A stretch of 64,000 nt of DNA, taken from positions 31,744,001-31,808,000 of the forward strand of contig JBANAY010000003.1 of NCBI GenBank assembly GCA_037952775.1, in the 5' to 3' direction. The notes beneath the pieces are model-generated. The model worked only from the letters and a program-made list of their open reading frames with translations. It was not told the DNA's origin and ran no database searches. This DNA comes from Clonostachys chloroleuca. Its lineage: Eukaryota > Ascomycota > Sordariomycetes > Hypocreales > Bionectriaceae. Every line of letters starts with the position of its first letter. Position 1 is the first letter of the stretch. This document shows positions 11,271-21,807 of the stretch, in pieces. A program made the translations under genes and the position numbers.

Positions 11271-13028
11271 ATGGCCACTGCTACGAGCGGGGCATACCCC
11301 CCGGCCCTAGAGAGCCACGAGCAGGAGCACATTATCGAGATCATCAAGGATTGGACCATTGGAAACGGCCTGGCCCTGCGTCCACCGCCTGCAGTCATCT
11401 CTACAGAGGCAGATCCCAGGGGTATCTCGGCCGTCAGCGCGCCCGTTACCATCTTCCCAAGCCCGTTTCCCAAGGTCTGCTTTGAGCAGGCCAAGTTGGT
11501 GCAGCCCGCCTACAATGAGCTATATGCGGCCGTCAGCCGTGACGAGGAATTCCTGAAAAAGGCCGTGGATGAGTATGTCATTTCCAACAAGCCGGTACTA
11601 GGAGCGATGAGTCGAATCCGTTCTAAACATTCTTTTCGAGAATAGGGTCATTGATGGCGATGAGTTCATCGGGAACCTCTGGAACATTCACCTCAAAGTC
11701 AAGGCCGAGGGATACACTCAGGTGAGTGCCTGACCTCCCTGCGCTTGATTTGTCTCGGATGGAAGAAAATGAAGAATAACAATGGTCAAAAAAGTCGACC
11801 TCTCTCGGCCTGTTTAGATCTGACTATATGGTTCACCAAGACTCATCAGCCAACCCACCAATTCTTCAGGCGAAGCAAGTTGAGTTTAACACAATTGCTG
11901 CGTCGTTCGGTGGGCTCTCACACTACACATCCGCACTTCACAAGTAAGCAAAGTATAGAAATCCTGTCGACTTGTGACTGTAGCTGAGAACATACAAACT
12001 CCAGGTTTTTAGCCACTACGGAATACCCCCTGCTGAACCAAGCCATCCAAGCCAGCTCATTAGATTTGCCAGCTAACCCTTCAACTGAGGGTCTGGCCTT
12101 CGGTATCACATCGGCCTATCATGCATATGGCGAGCCTACTCTAGGTCACCCCAAATGCGTCATCTTCCTTATTCAGAAAGGCGAGCGCAATGTCTTTGAC
12201 CAGCGACATTTGGAGTACCAAGTCGTCAAAGATTCACCGTCCACCCCGGTGTTCAGACTTGCATTCTCCGAGATATTTGAATACACATCGCTTGCAGATA
12301 CCGAGAAACGACAGCTTCTCTACCGCCCCCCTCAAAACCCCTCCAGAGTGTACGAAGTGGCGGTTGTCTACATCCGGGCAGGGTACGGACCCGACGACTA
12401 CCCCGACCAGCGAGCCTGGGACGCCCGGTACCACCTGGAGCGCTCAAACGCAATCAAGTGTCCTACGGTTCTGACCCAAGTGGCCGGAATCAAGAAAGTC
12501 CAGCAAATCCTCGCCACACCGCGGCCGTCCACCGAGCATTCAATCCTGGGGAAATTTATCAACGACGGCACAAAGGAGGCGCAGGAGCTCTGGAAGACTT
12601 TCACCAACATCTACCCCATGGACACATCGGATTCCGGCCTGGAGGCAAGAAAGAAGGCCCTGGACCCAGAGCTCTGCAAAGCCTACGTGCTCAAGCCCCA
12701 GAGAGAAGGCGGAGGTAACAACATCTACCGCACCGCAATCCCAGAGTTTCTCAAATCTATCCCCGAAGCGCACTGGAATTCTTACATCCTCATGGAACTC
12801 ATCACGCCGCCGCCTGTGTCGAACATCATCCTCCGCAACGGCCAAATCGAAAAGGGTGGTGTTATTTGTGAACTTGGTGTCTTCGGATCCTGTGTCTGGG
12901 ATCAAAAGACTGGGGAGGTCAAGCACAACAAGGAGCACGGCTACCTGCTTCGAACCAAGGGTGATCAGAGCGAGGAGGGCGGGGTGGCTGCTGGATATGG
13001 CTGCATGGATAGCGTCTCCCTCATATAG
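11271..13028 (+). CDS. gsh2: Glutathione synthetase (eukaryotic type)
   Basis: Joins gamma-glutamylcysteine and glycine with ATP to make glutathione in the cytosol. Four exons: 11271-11572, 11646-11721, 11795-11943 and 12005-13028 (516 residues). Introns of 73, 73 and 61 bp have donors GTATGT, GTGAGT and GTAAGC. Joins give AVDEVIDGDEFIGNLW, EGYTQ-STSLGLFRSDYMVH and TSALHKFLATTEYPLL. Family landmarks include the RSDYMVH substrate region, FDQRHLEYQ, VYIRAGYGPDDY (about 297-308), the ATP-binding glycine-rich KPQREGGGNN (about 404-413), and near the end LLRTKGDQSEEGGVAAG. Length and motif order match the eukaryotic enzyme rather than bacterial GshB. The third-exon acceptor (AAAAAAG) is the least typical join. 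The frame is intact throughout. Confidence 0.96.
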
Positions 13029-13631
13029 GTCGCCTCCTTCGCTAGGACAAACCAAGGGTGTGCGTTTCTTTGTCTGGAGGGTTATAGAATACAAATAACA
13101 GAAAACTGCCACTCAGATTCGCATTGCCCTCTCAGTGTAGTAACGTATGTGTGACGGTTAAGTTTCATGACTAGAGGCGAGTCTGATTAAGCGTGTTAGC
13201 CAATGGTGCTTAAAGTTGGTGATTATCCTACACTGCGCCACTACGGCGTATCGGATACTTTGCGGCGTGAAAGCCAATAACGTGCGCCTTTATAATCCCA
13301 CACCCATGGAAGCCATCCAATGCCTTGAGGATGATGCTTCTCATAGGTAAGACATGCGGCTAGCAGTGCGCAAATGGACATCTTGGTACATCATACATAG
13401 CAAGTAGCATTATGGTATCGAGTTACAAAGGTCCTAGTCTCAACAAGTACATCATCACACACAAACCCCAGTGTGCCGCCAGTTCGGAAGGTACATTAAC
13501 AAAAGAACCAAAATTTCATGATAGGAGTGTCTGGTCATACACAGCCTGCGTTGAGGCTGTGGTCGCCAAGGGATAGAGGGCTAAATTGGGACATGGCCCC
13601 CCACCTTGATTAATTCAAGAATTGATAAAGC
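13029..13631. other. Convergent intergenic region (gsh2 / rim1 3' ends)
   Basis: 603-bp tail-to-tail spacer with both 3' UTRs. I see no further gene or repeat in it. Confidence 0.55.
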
Positions 13632-14210
13632 TTAGTGTTGCTCCTCAGACTCGGCGGCAGCAGGGGCAGCAGGGCGCTTGAGAACCTCAATGGTGCCTAC
13701 ATCGCAATGGTTAGTCGTTTGTGAATTGATTGTTATGGTGGTCTGTCGTCTGCCCCTCTCGAATGGGGAGGGCGAGGCATGGCACGTACGCTGGACAATG
13801 TTGAGGGAGGAGCGGTTCTTGCCCTCGGCATCTTGGTAGACGTTCACGGAGGCATCGCCCTCAACGTAGACGAGGGAGCTGGACGCGAAAATGTTAATGC
13901 GATTCTTGTCGCGACAGCTCTAGAGCACAACGTACCCGCGGGGAAGGCTGAGCATGAAGTCACGGCGGGGGCCCTCAGCAAAGGTAGCGACGCGGAACCA
14001 GCTGGTCTGGCGGTTCTCCTTGGGGCCGCTGTTGCTGGCGACAGCATATCGGACAATTTCGCGGCCGGAGGAGGTCTGGTAGAGCTCAGGGGTGTCGGCG
14101 AGGTTGCCGATGATGGAGATCTTAGCAATGGATCGGGGCGAGGTGGTGCTGAAGGCGCGGGCGGTGGAGGCCGATGCGACGGCAGCACGACGGAAGAGGA
14201 AAGAAGACAT
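13632..14210 (-). CDS. rim1: Mitochondrial single-stranded DNA-binding protein (RIM1-like)
   Basis: OB-fold SSB needed for mitochondrial DNA replication. Exons 13936-14210, 13790-13878 and 13632-13696 give 142 residues. Introns 13879-13935 and 13697-13789 both have GTACGT donors. The N-terminus (MSSFLFRRAAVASASTARAF) is an arginine/alanine-rich presequence without acids. The OB fold follows with KISIIGNLADTPEL, VRYAVASN, KENRQTSWFRV, then FAEGPRRDFMLSLPRG joined to SLVYVEGDASVNVYQD. The end is an alanine/proline/acidic tail, as in many bacterial-type SSBs. The intact reading of all three exons and the correct OB-fold order make the call strong. The start is the only Met before the presequence. 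Confidence 0.95.
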
Positions 14211-14827
14211 GTTGATAAGGTTGCTTTGGTCTCACTGGGAGAGCGCGAGTCGGTTGGCTAGATTGGGGTCTGGGAGGACTGTAGATGGTGGATTGGATGA
14301 TGGTGGGAGGGAGGGAAGGGCACCTGCAGCTGTGCGATGAAGTAGGGTGGGAGATAAATGCGGCCGCGTTTTTAGTTGGGAACACGCGCCTAACCTCTTC
14401 CACCGCTTCCCAGAGCTAAGGTACAACGGCGTTGTGATTGGCTGCGTGCTGCTGAAACCCCCCACGGACCATCAACTGCCCGCTTTGCGTCTCTGACCGT
14501 TTTATGCATTGATCAGCATGAACCCCTCCCTTGCTTTCCCATCTTAGCTCTCCAGACCTGCAACTAGGTGCCGAAGCATGAATAATTTCCTTCGTCTCTG
14601 GTGTCCGTGTTTTAAACTGAATGAAGAATTCTGCCTAGCTATCGATGTAAGGGGCCAGTCACTACGTTGAGTCTCATCGTGAGTTGTGGCCTCGTCCAGA
14701 TCGTTCTTCCTCCAGATACCTTACCTCTCCATACCTACAGAGGAAGCAAATACCTACTGGTAGTTTTCACATATCCGTCCGCTCTACCCTTCTTAGCTTG
14801 ATACTCGACCACGACGCCGCCAACATT
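14211..14827. promoter_or_regulatory. rim1 upstream region
   Basis: Upstream flank of RIM1 (transcribed leftward), up to the 5' end of the tRNA-Lys-like gene. Besides presumed promoter and 5' UTR sequence I see nothing definite. Confidence 0.4.
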
Positions 14828-14947
14828 ACCCGGTTGGCGCAATTGGTTAGCGTACGAGACTTTTATCTTGCGGTGGCCTCAAGATCATCTTGAGGTTTTC
14901 TGCTGGGTATAAGTTATCTTGGGGCTGCGAGTTCCTCGCGCCGGGTG
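14828..14947 (+). tRNA. tRNA-Lys (UUU)-like gene with intron and a shortened T loop
   Basis: The cloverleaf can be folded by eye. Acceptor ACCCGGT (14828-14834) pairs with GCCGGGT (14940-14946), one G-T wobble. Linker TG is followed by D stem GCGC/GCGT around AATTGGTTA, giving the A-box TGGCGCAATTGG. Anticodon stem CGAGA (14855-14859) pairs with TCTTG (14917-14921). The loop C-T-TTT-A is interrupted one base 3' of the anticodon by a 50-nt intron (14866-14915), the canonical fungal intron site. A 5-nt variable loop GGGCT follows. The T stem GCGAG/CTCGC is perfect but its loop is only TTC instead of seven bases, as if four bases such as GATC were missing, which destroys the B box. It is either a tRNA pseudogene or a sequence error; a T5 run follows at 14975. 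Confidence 0.75.
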
Positions 14948-15669
14948 ACGGGTGATAACTTGTTTGTCGTCTCCTTTTTCTCCTTACTTTTGGCCATCAT
15001 TCTAACCACTCGACGGGCTGCTTACGGAGATCTAAAACCCATGTAATTTTCTCATCGTATAAAAGTGATTAAGCCTTTCCCGGCCGTTGTGGACGTCATG
15101 TCATGTAAGTGGACGAGGCTGAACCAGTGATCCCGGTAGTGACAAGCCAAAATTGCCCGATTTGGGTGTCAATGCAGCCCTCACAATAGCGCTCTATTAA
15201 CGCCAAACCTCCAGGCTGAACAGGCTTGCAACGCCCATCACACTCCTTCAAACTCTTTTTATGCAACTTATAAGAGTGTCTCAATACGTACTCCCACTGT
15301 TTGCTGCTAGAGGAGCTGATATATCACGTTCTGGATTATTGTCGCCCACTGTGGCACCTTAGCTTATTGACCGTAGCCTCTATCAATCAAATGCTGGCAT
15401 CTCAGATTGCTTTTTCGCCGGCCCTGATCCTGTTAATCAATGTAGAACACTTCGTATAAGTTGCATCGTGGCCATGACAAGTACGCATCTCGCCCCCCTA
15501 GATCCTTCTACCTCGTAACTCATCTCATCTCTGCAAAGACGAGCTTGACTGGATCACAGTTAACTACTACACCTCCCAAAACTTCTACCAAAGCACTCAA
15601 GACCATCCCGACATCTGTCTTCTGTCTATCTCTTTACGTTAATCCCGCTCTTGGTTCCATGTCTTGATC
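14948..15669. promoter_or_regulatory. Upstream region of the pheromone receptor gene
   Basis: 722 bp between the tRNA-like gene and the receptor start, presumably holding the receptor promoter and 5' UTR. I see no other gene. Confidence 0.4.
14975..14979 (+). terminator. Possible RNA polymerase III terminator (T5)
   Basis: Run of five T residues 28 nt downstream of the tRNA-Lys-like discriminator base, in the position expected for a Pol III stop. A four-T run inside the tRNA intron (about 14896) is probably too short to stop fungal Pol III efficiently. Confidence 0.45.
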
Positions 15670-17552
15670 ATGATATCGTCGACCTCCTCCTTCGCCCTGG
15701 GCGTAGGCCTTGCCGGTAATGCCGGTATGCATCTACACGCCCGTGGAGATGGTCCCATGATTATCTCCTTACCCTCTGTCCCGCCTTATACTACTCCTTC
15801 ATTGACGGCCAATTTGGTGATGCGGGTTCTCCTCGCAGTCGTGGCCAATCTGGTCTGCCTGGTCCCCCTTAGACTCCTGGGCAGGAATGGAGAATTCTCC
15901 GCCGTCGTCTTCATCGTTGCAGTCGAGATCAAGAACATCCAGACCATTCTCAACTCCCTCCTCTGGAGAGACGACAACACCCAGAACTGGTATGCTGGCT
16001 TCGGCATCTGTGATATGGCCTCCTTTTTTAGCAACTTCCTCGGCAGTCTCTATGTAACTTGCCTCTTAGCCACCATGCGCAACTTGGCTCAACAGGTCGG
16101 TCTTCTCCGTGCTAACCCCCTGACGGCAAGAGAGAAGCGGAAGCGAAACATGGTCCAGGCTCTCATCATGTTCCCGTTGCCCCTATTGCAGGTTGCCATG
16201 ACCTGGCCTTTGGCTGAACAGCGGTATGCCATCGGAACCTTGGTTGGCTGTCAATGGCTTGCCCATGGTTCTTGGCCTTACATCGCCATATTCGTTGTAC
16301 CAAACGTTCTTGTGCCAATAGCGACAGGTTGTTATGCAGGTAAGTCTCTGGCTCACTCCCCCCCAAAGCCACTTCTTCCCCTCGATTTTGTTTCAAAACA
16401 TGTCTGACATTCATTTACTTAGTTTTGGCATACTTCCGGTTCCGAGCGGTGGCCAAATTCACAGCATCAGCTCTGTCCACCAACCGAGTAGCGAGCCAAC
16501 GAGCGCAGCGAACCCGACGTCGGCTCTATGTCATGGTCATCTCCATCCTCACCCCGTTCCTCCCGATCACCATCCTCTTCTTTGTCCGGAATGTCACCAG
16601 CACAGGGGTACTTGAGCCCTACAACTATGATAAAATACACAACAAGGTCCATCCTTATCCCTGGAACTCGGTCCTCTACGTCACATCCAACAATATCAGC
16701 TTCGGTCCCATGAACGTCGCCTACATCTCGATTCTAACCGCCATTCCCATCTTCATATTCTTCGGAATGACAAAAGATGCGATGAACGATTACAGAAAGA
16801 TCCTCCTCTTTCTTCGCCTGGGTAAATTCTTTCCCAGACTCCATCAAGAGTACGATCCAGATAGGTCGGCCATTGAGAACTCCAGCTTTTCTGGGACCAC
16901 CCAATTGGCATCATCTAGCACGTAGGTTTATTCAGCCCCTCTTAGACGCCAATCTTTGACCAGTTGCTAATATTCACACAGAACCGCGGACCACAAACGG
17001 CAGGCCTTCACTTCCTCTCGTGTCCTGGGCAGCTTCAGCTCCGCCTCCGGCCAGAGCACCCACCACCAGCTTCACTCCCTGAACTACATGACCTCCCCCA
17101 ATCAGGATCAGACCTTTCCTCGACCGCCGCCACCCTCCGTTCCACCAAGGAGACCATCAACCCCAGCTGCCGAGCACGTCCCCCGGTCCGTCCGCTACAA
17201 CCTCATCCCCTTCCGGAACATCTTCAGTTTCCCGGTCCGATACAAACTCCCCTCCTTCCTCGGACGCTCCCGGAGACCCGCAAACATCGACACCGAGGCC
17301 CAGCTGCCCCTCGACTCCTCCCAGCCAGACCGCTGGTCGTGCGGACCCTCGGGCATCCGCACACGGGTCTGGTCCGACGACGAGGCGAGGCTGGTCAACA
17401 GCAACAACACCCACGAGCTTAAAGAAAACGCCAAGTTCTCCGCCGTGCCAACCACGACCCTGCCGCCGCAGGCCATCGTCGTCAAGACTATGCTGACCAC
17501 CGAGACATCCGAGGCGGGCCCGCCACCTCCTCCTCAGCAGCAGCAGCGCTAG
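15670..17552 (+). CDS. preA: STE3-type mating pheromone receptor (GPCR)
   Basis: Seven-transmembrane receptor of the STE3 (PF02076-like) family, which binds lipid-modified a-factor-type pheromone and signals through a heterotrimeric G protein. Exons 15670-16339, 16423-16921 and 16982-17552 give 579 residues. Introns 16340-16422 (GTAAGT donor) and 16922-16981 (GTAGGT donor) join CYA-VLAYFRFRAVAKF and SSST-TADHKRQAF. Family features are TILNSLLWRDDNTQNWYAGFGICDM at the TM2/TM3 border (cited only in part: NTQNWYAGFGICDM), a basic third loop (NRVASQRAQRTRRRLYVM) and seven hydrophobic stretches before about residue 370. The first ATG in frame is 15670; an upstream ATG at 15659 is followed at once by a stop. 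The last 200 residues form a long proline/serine-rich cytoplasmic tail ending in PPPPPQQQQR. Confidence 0.94.
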
Positions 17553-18435
17553 GTGCGCTCCCAAGGCCGGTGCCCGCGCTGTGGTGGATGGCGAGTGCCG
17601 TCGGATTCTCCTTGTGGGAAGCCCTTCTAACCTTTTCCTTTCTTAACCACCTCTCTTTCAACTCAGTCTTTGTATCTTGTTTATTTTCTCGTATTTTTGC
17701 TTCTACTATACCCTATCGCCAGCATCTGTTTCATCATGAGTTACTTGCATCTTGCATTGCGTTAGGCGAGAGCGTCGATTTCACATCTAAGTTTGAGGAA
17801 CGACTCTCTTTTACCCCCACAACCCTTAGCTTAGTTTCAAATTTCGTATGTCTTCAAAGCAAGAAGTGCTGGAGGGGGAAGAAATATTTCACAGAGACTA
17901 ATAAGGATAGCAAGAGTAGTAAGAACTAAATTACTATTGATCGTCGCATTATATGCGAAGTGAATATAATATACCTTTAGCACCTAAATCAGACATGGCC
18001 CATCAAGCCCCCATTGGTATCACCCGTTCTATGTACAGCCGCTTTTTACCCTTCCATACCCAAAATGTATTAAGATGCCCTTGCTCCAGATTGTGCCGAA
18101 GCGGTCAGATCCCCATTGGGCTCCCAATACCCAATATCCACTGGTATCAATAAAAAAAGTAAAGAAAAAGAAATTCAAGATTTATTGTAAAATGTAATCA
18201 AGATGAGAGAACGTTTCATAGTAGTCTTTACTCATAAAATGGCTCGGATTTGCGTATATGTGTGTAAGGGATGTTGCAACAGCTCGATATGAATATGCCA
18301 AGAATTGCCGGTAAGTAAAAAGTAGTGCATGGTAAGAGTTCGAGTGTTTATCGGTATTAGAGAATGTGTGTTGTTGAGAATGTGTGGTCTGATCCCAGTG
18401 TTGTTTTGGTTAGTTGTGAAAGACGATTCATTCTG
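17553..18435. other. Convergent intergenic region after the pheromone receptor
   Basis: 883-bp spacer between two 3' ends. It is AT-rich from about 17890 to 18330. Small open frames here (for example 17570-17929) have no protein-like pattern. Nothing else recognised. Confidence 0.5.
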
Positions 18436-21400
18436 TTATTCTTTGGCGTTATTCTGCATCTTTCTCATGACTGAGCGGTGGGCGTCCATCAACTCTCCAC
18501 TGCGCATCCTTTCGTCAAAGACCCTGTCAGCCCATTCTTTCTCAAGCCTAGTCATCTCCTTGCGCTGCGCCTCTTGGTCCTTTTGATTGAGGAGCATGTT
18601 GCGCTGCATTTCGATGCTGCGTTGCACCTCTGCCTCGCGGCCAGAGAGCAAATTATTTGTAGACGCAAACGGGGTTTCCCGGCCGGAGCCGCTCACCAAC
18701 GCACTACCTGAACGTAGATCATGCTGTACGGAGGAGCGAAAGTTTGCTAGTTGAGCTTCCCGCACTGCAGATGTAGGGAGGTTGGAACCGCGCTGTGGCT
18801 GGTGCGAGTTGAACGAGCTGCTCTGGGGAAGGTCAGGAGAGCTGGCCATGTGTGGGATGGCTGGGCTACCGGACAAGGCCGATAGACTATTTTGCCGGTG
18901 CATCAACTGCTTGCGTTGGCTAAGAGGGATGTCATCGGGGTCAGAGGCCAAGGCAGCTGCATACATCGGGTAGTTATGAAGCGAACCAGCATCGCTGGGT
19001 GTTGGCTGGATGCTAGCGTACTGCTCATGAACATTGTTCGCTAAAAGGTTGCCTTGTGACTTGTTTCGAAGGAACAGTTCACGCTGCCCAATGAGAGTTT
19101 GCGGGCTATTAAAAGATTTGACTCCGGGAATGGAGCCCTTGGAACGCAAAGTGTCGCCCGTGTAGTCGTTGCCCAATTTGGACGAGTCGTGCTCTTCCAC
19201 GATAGGCTCAAAGTGAGGAGAGTTCCGGCGCATGGCCATGGCAGATGATGACCGGGGCATAGGGCTCGGGTTCATCGCTGGGCTGAGCTGCTGAATGTCT
19301 TTGTCGGGAGATGGGGAACCAGCAGACATTTTAAGACTCTGCTTCGAATCTCTCTTAGCCATAACATGGTTGAGCGAAGCCACTGAATTTCTTGAATCGG
19401 ATCGGATAATCGCTGGAGGTGGAACGCCATCGGCCACGCCTTGCTGCAACTCCTCGATGTTCACAGGAGCTACACGTTCTTGCTGAGAATCTCTCTTTGT
19501 GGCCTTTGGGACTTCAGCGATGGTAATATCTTCGGGATCAGGAGTATCGGCATAGGCAAGGTGCTTAGCCCATTCATTAGTTCGGTATGACAATGCAACT
19601 CGTGACAAGGTTCGAGGCAGGTGGTCTTTAGTAAGGCTAGCTCGAGCTGACACTCCGGATGTAGCCGATTTGGGCTTCTCCGTGTGGCCGTTTTGGGATG
19701 TAGAGTTGGGGTCCTCGAGGTGGCTATTCGCTGTCTTGATATCATTCTGGGCGCTTGTCAAAGTCTCGGAGACGGTATTGGCCGACAAATGCTTCTTCGC
19801 ATCCTGATTAGATTCGGACTGTAACCGTTGGGTATCATCCTGTGAGAGTCGAGCAGTGATTTCGATATCTTTGAGTTCGACACCACCAAGAGCAGAACGA
19901 CGGTCGCTATCGAGGCTCTGGCGATCGAGTGTGACGGCCAGCGAAGATTCATCATCCTCGCGATCTACCTTTGAAGCAATTACCAACTCCTCGGAGTCTT
20001 CATCTTGCAAGTGCCTAGATTCACGCTTCGTGTTGCTTGAGCGTTGAGAGAGACCTCGAAAGAGTTTCGACGAACCTGTCGATAGGCGATTAGCCAGCGA
20101 ATGCCGGCGGGATCCCGCCTCCACATTCCTCTCATCATCCGCAAATGTAGCAACGGAAGACCGGTCGCTCTCTTTCTCTTGGTCCTGGCCTTCAGGTACG
20201 ACAAATGGCAGAGGGACTATTTGTGGTACTTCGGTCGAGGTTGGCTCCTGTGATTGACGACGCTTCTCGGCGGAGATACTGAGACTTTGACTTGTGGAGG
20301 TTCTGCTACTGCGGATCTTAGGATCATCGTTGCCATCGTCGGTTAATGGTGAGTCGTCAGGGACGTCATCTGCAGCAACTCGGACAGTAACCTTTCCATC
20401 CATGTCTTTCTCGAGGGGTTCCGCTTGGTGCCTGCTGCGGTCAGAATCCGTCATATCAGCCATCTCGTAAACCTGAGGCTCCGATGCAGGTTTGATCGAA
20501 TAGTTGTCGCTCTCCCGCAGCCTTTTTTCGCTCGCGTTATCGGAAAGCGAAGAATCTCCGGTTTCCGCATTGCCATATTCTCTCTCCCAAGCACGTCGAT
20601 CACGAGCAGTACTCTCCTCTATTTGGCGTCCAACATTCGCTTCCTCAGCTTCCAGATCCCGCTGTTCCTTTGCCCGTTCTGCCGCCCGCTGTACTCTCTT
20701 TTCTCGAACAACTCTCCAAAGCTTGATTTGAGAAATGACGCCGACAAAGCAAATGATGATAATGGCAGCCGATTGTACGCGGATTCCTTTTGTGACTGGA
20801 TACGTATCCGCACCCAGCGGAAACAGGTTCTTGTTCAAGCCCCAGACATATGCCCAAAATTCCTTGAGGCCAGCACGGCTAAAACAATCAATACCCAGAA
20901 CAGATATCGTGCCACCAGCAAAAGAAATCATCGAAATAAGCGCCCAGTCTCGGGTGTAATGGCTCACATAAAAGGCACCGCCTACAACGGTAAAAGATGC
21001 AATGAAGGCAGCCTTAGATGCAACGGTGGTGAGTAGTCCGCCAGGGACCAGAGTCAAAAGCCACATACTAACACAGAACCCACCCAAGGCGCAACCCAAA
21101 CCTTCAGTTAGGTCCTTAAAAAAGATAGAACCAACTCCCAGAGCACAGCCTGAGAGGATAGCGGCTGCAACATAGCCCCCTTGTAACGCGTTGCTAATCG
21201 GCGGGTTCATAACGTAGATGATGAGGACAGCAATTCCTAGGGCGGTCGAGAACGCAACTGAAAGGAAGGCGTGGACGGTTCGGTTTCTGATACCAACCAG
21301 AGTGTAGGCTCCGCCAGCGATAAGCATAAAGGCACCAGCTACACCCCATCCAGGTGTGAGAACGGGTGCCAATGGAAGCTCGCCGGCTGGTATAGTGACT

Positions 21401-21807
21401 GGAAGAAACAAGTTATTAGCAGTCGTCGAGGCTAAGAAGACACCCATCTAGGGTCCAGCTTGGGGTCTCCTACCATTTTGGAATACATCGTCGCTCAGTG
21501 TCCCATTTGTCGAAACTGAAAGCTCACTGGATGTAGTCGCTGTGGCGGTGTCTGTGGCAGCATCGTCTACCGTCTTAAACGCGGTGGTCTTGGGAGCATT
21601 CGTCTCGGTCACCGACGGACCGTCACTGTTTGTCTGATCTAAGCCGGGTTGTCGCGTTTGGGTGGGTTTTGACTCGGTTCCCGTGGTAATGGGAGAGGAG
21701 GATTGATCTTCTTGTCGACGATATAGATCGATTCGGAAGGCTGCTGTGAGCTGCAGGGCAAAGAGCAGACACAAAAGCGTCCTGGTCAAGGCAGGCCTAG
21801 GAACCAT
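18436..21807 (-). CDS. Multispanning membrane protein with DUF4203/TM7S3-TM198-like domain and long cytoplasmic tail
   Basis: Two exons, 21474-21807 and 18436-21398, give 1,098 residues. The 75-bp intron 21399-21473 has donor GTAGGA, branch GCTAATAAC and acceptor TTCCAG, and joins VFQN to VTIPAGELP. The start at 21807 (CCAAAATGG context) opens a signal peptide, MVPRPALTRTLLCLLFALQL. A S/T-rich luminal stretch with likely glycosylation sites follows. About seven hydrophobic segments span residues 115-350 (for example AGAFMLIAGGAYTLVGI and SAAIIIICFVGVIS). This pattern fits DUF4203, a domain of unknown biochemical role. After a KRVQRAAERAKEQRDLEAEE helix, the remaining 700 residues are charged, S/T-rich and probably disordered, ending with an E/R-rich coiled coil. 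Domain naming rests on pattern memory, so a profile search is needed. Confidence 0.85.

Noticed and set aside
12540..13112. 190-codon minus-strand frame over gsh2
   Set aside because: Antisense to the conserved fourth GSH2 exon.
13779..14261. 160-codon plus-strand frame over rim1
   Set aside because: Exactly antisense to the three RIM1 exons and rich in G/A/V/E as expected of a shadow frame.
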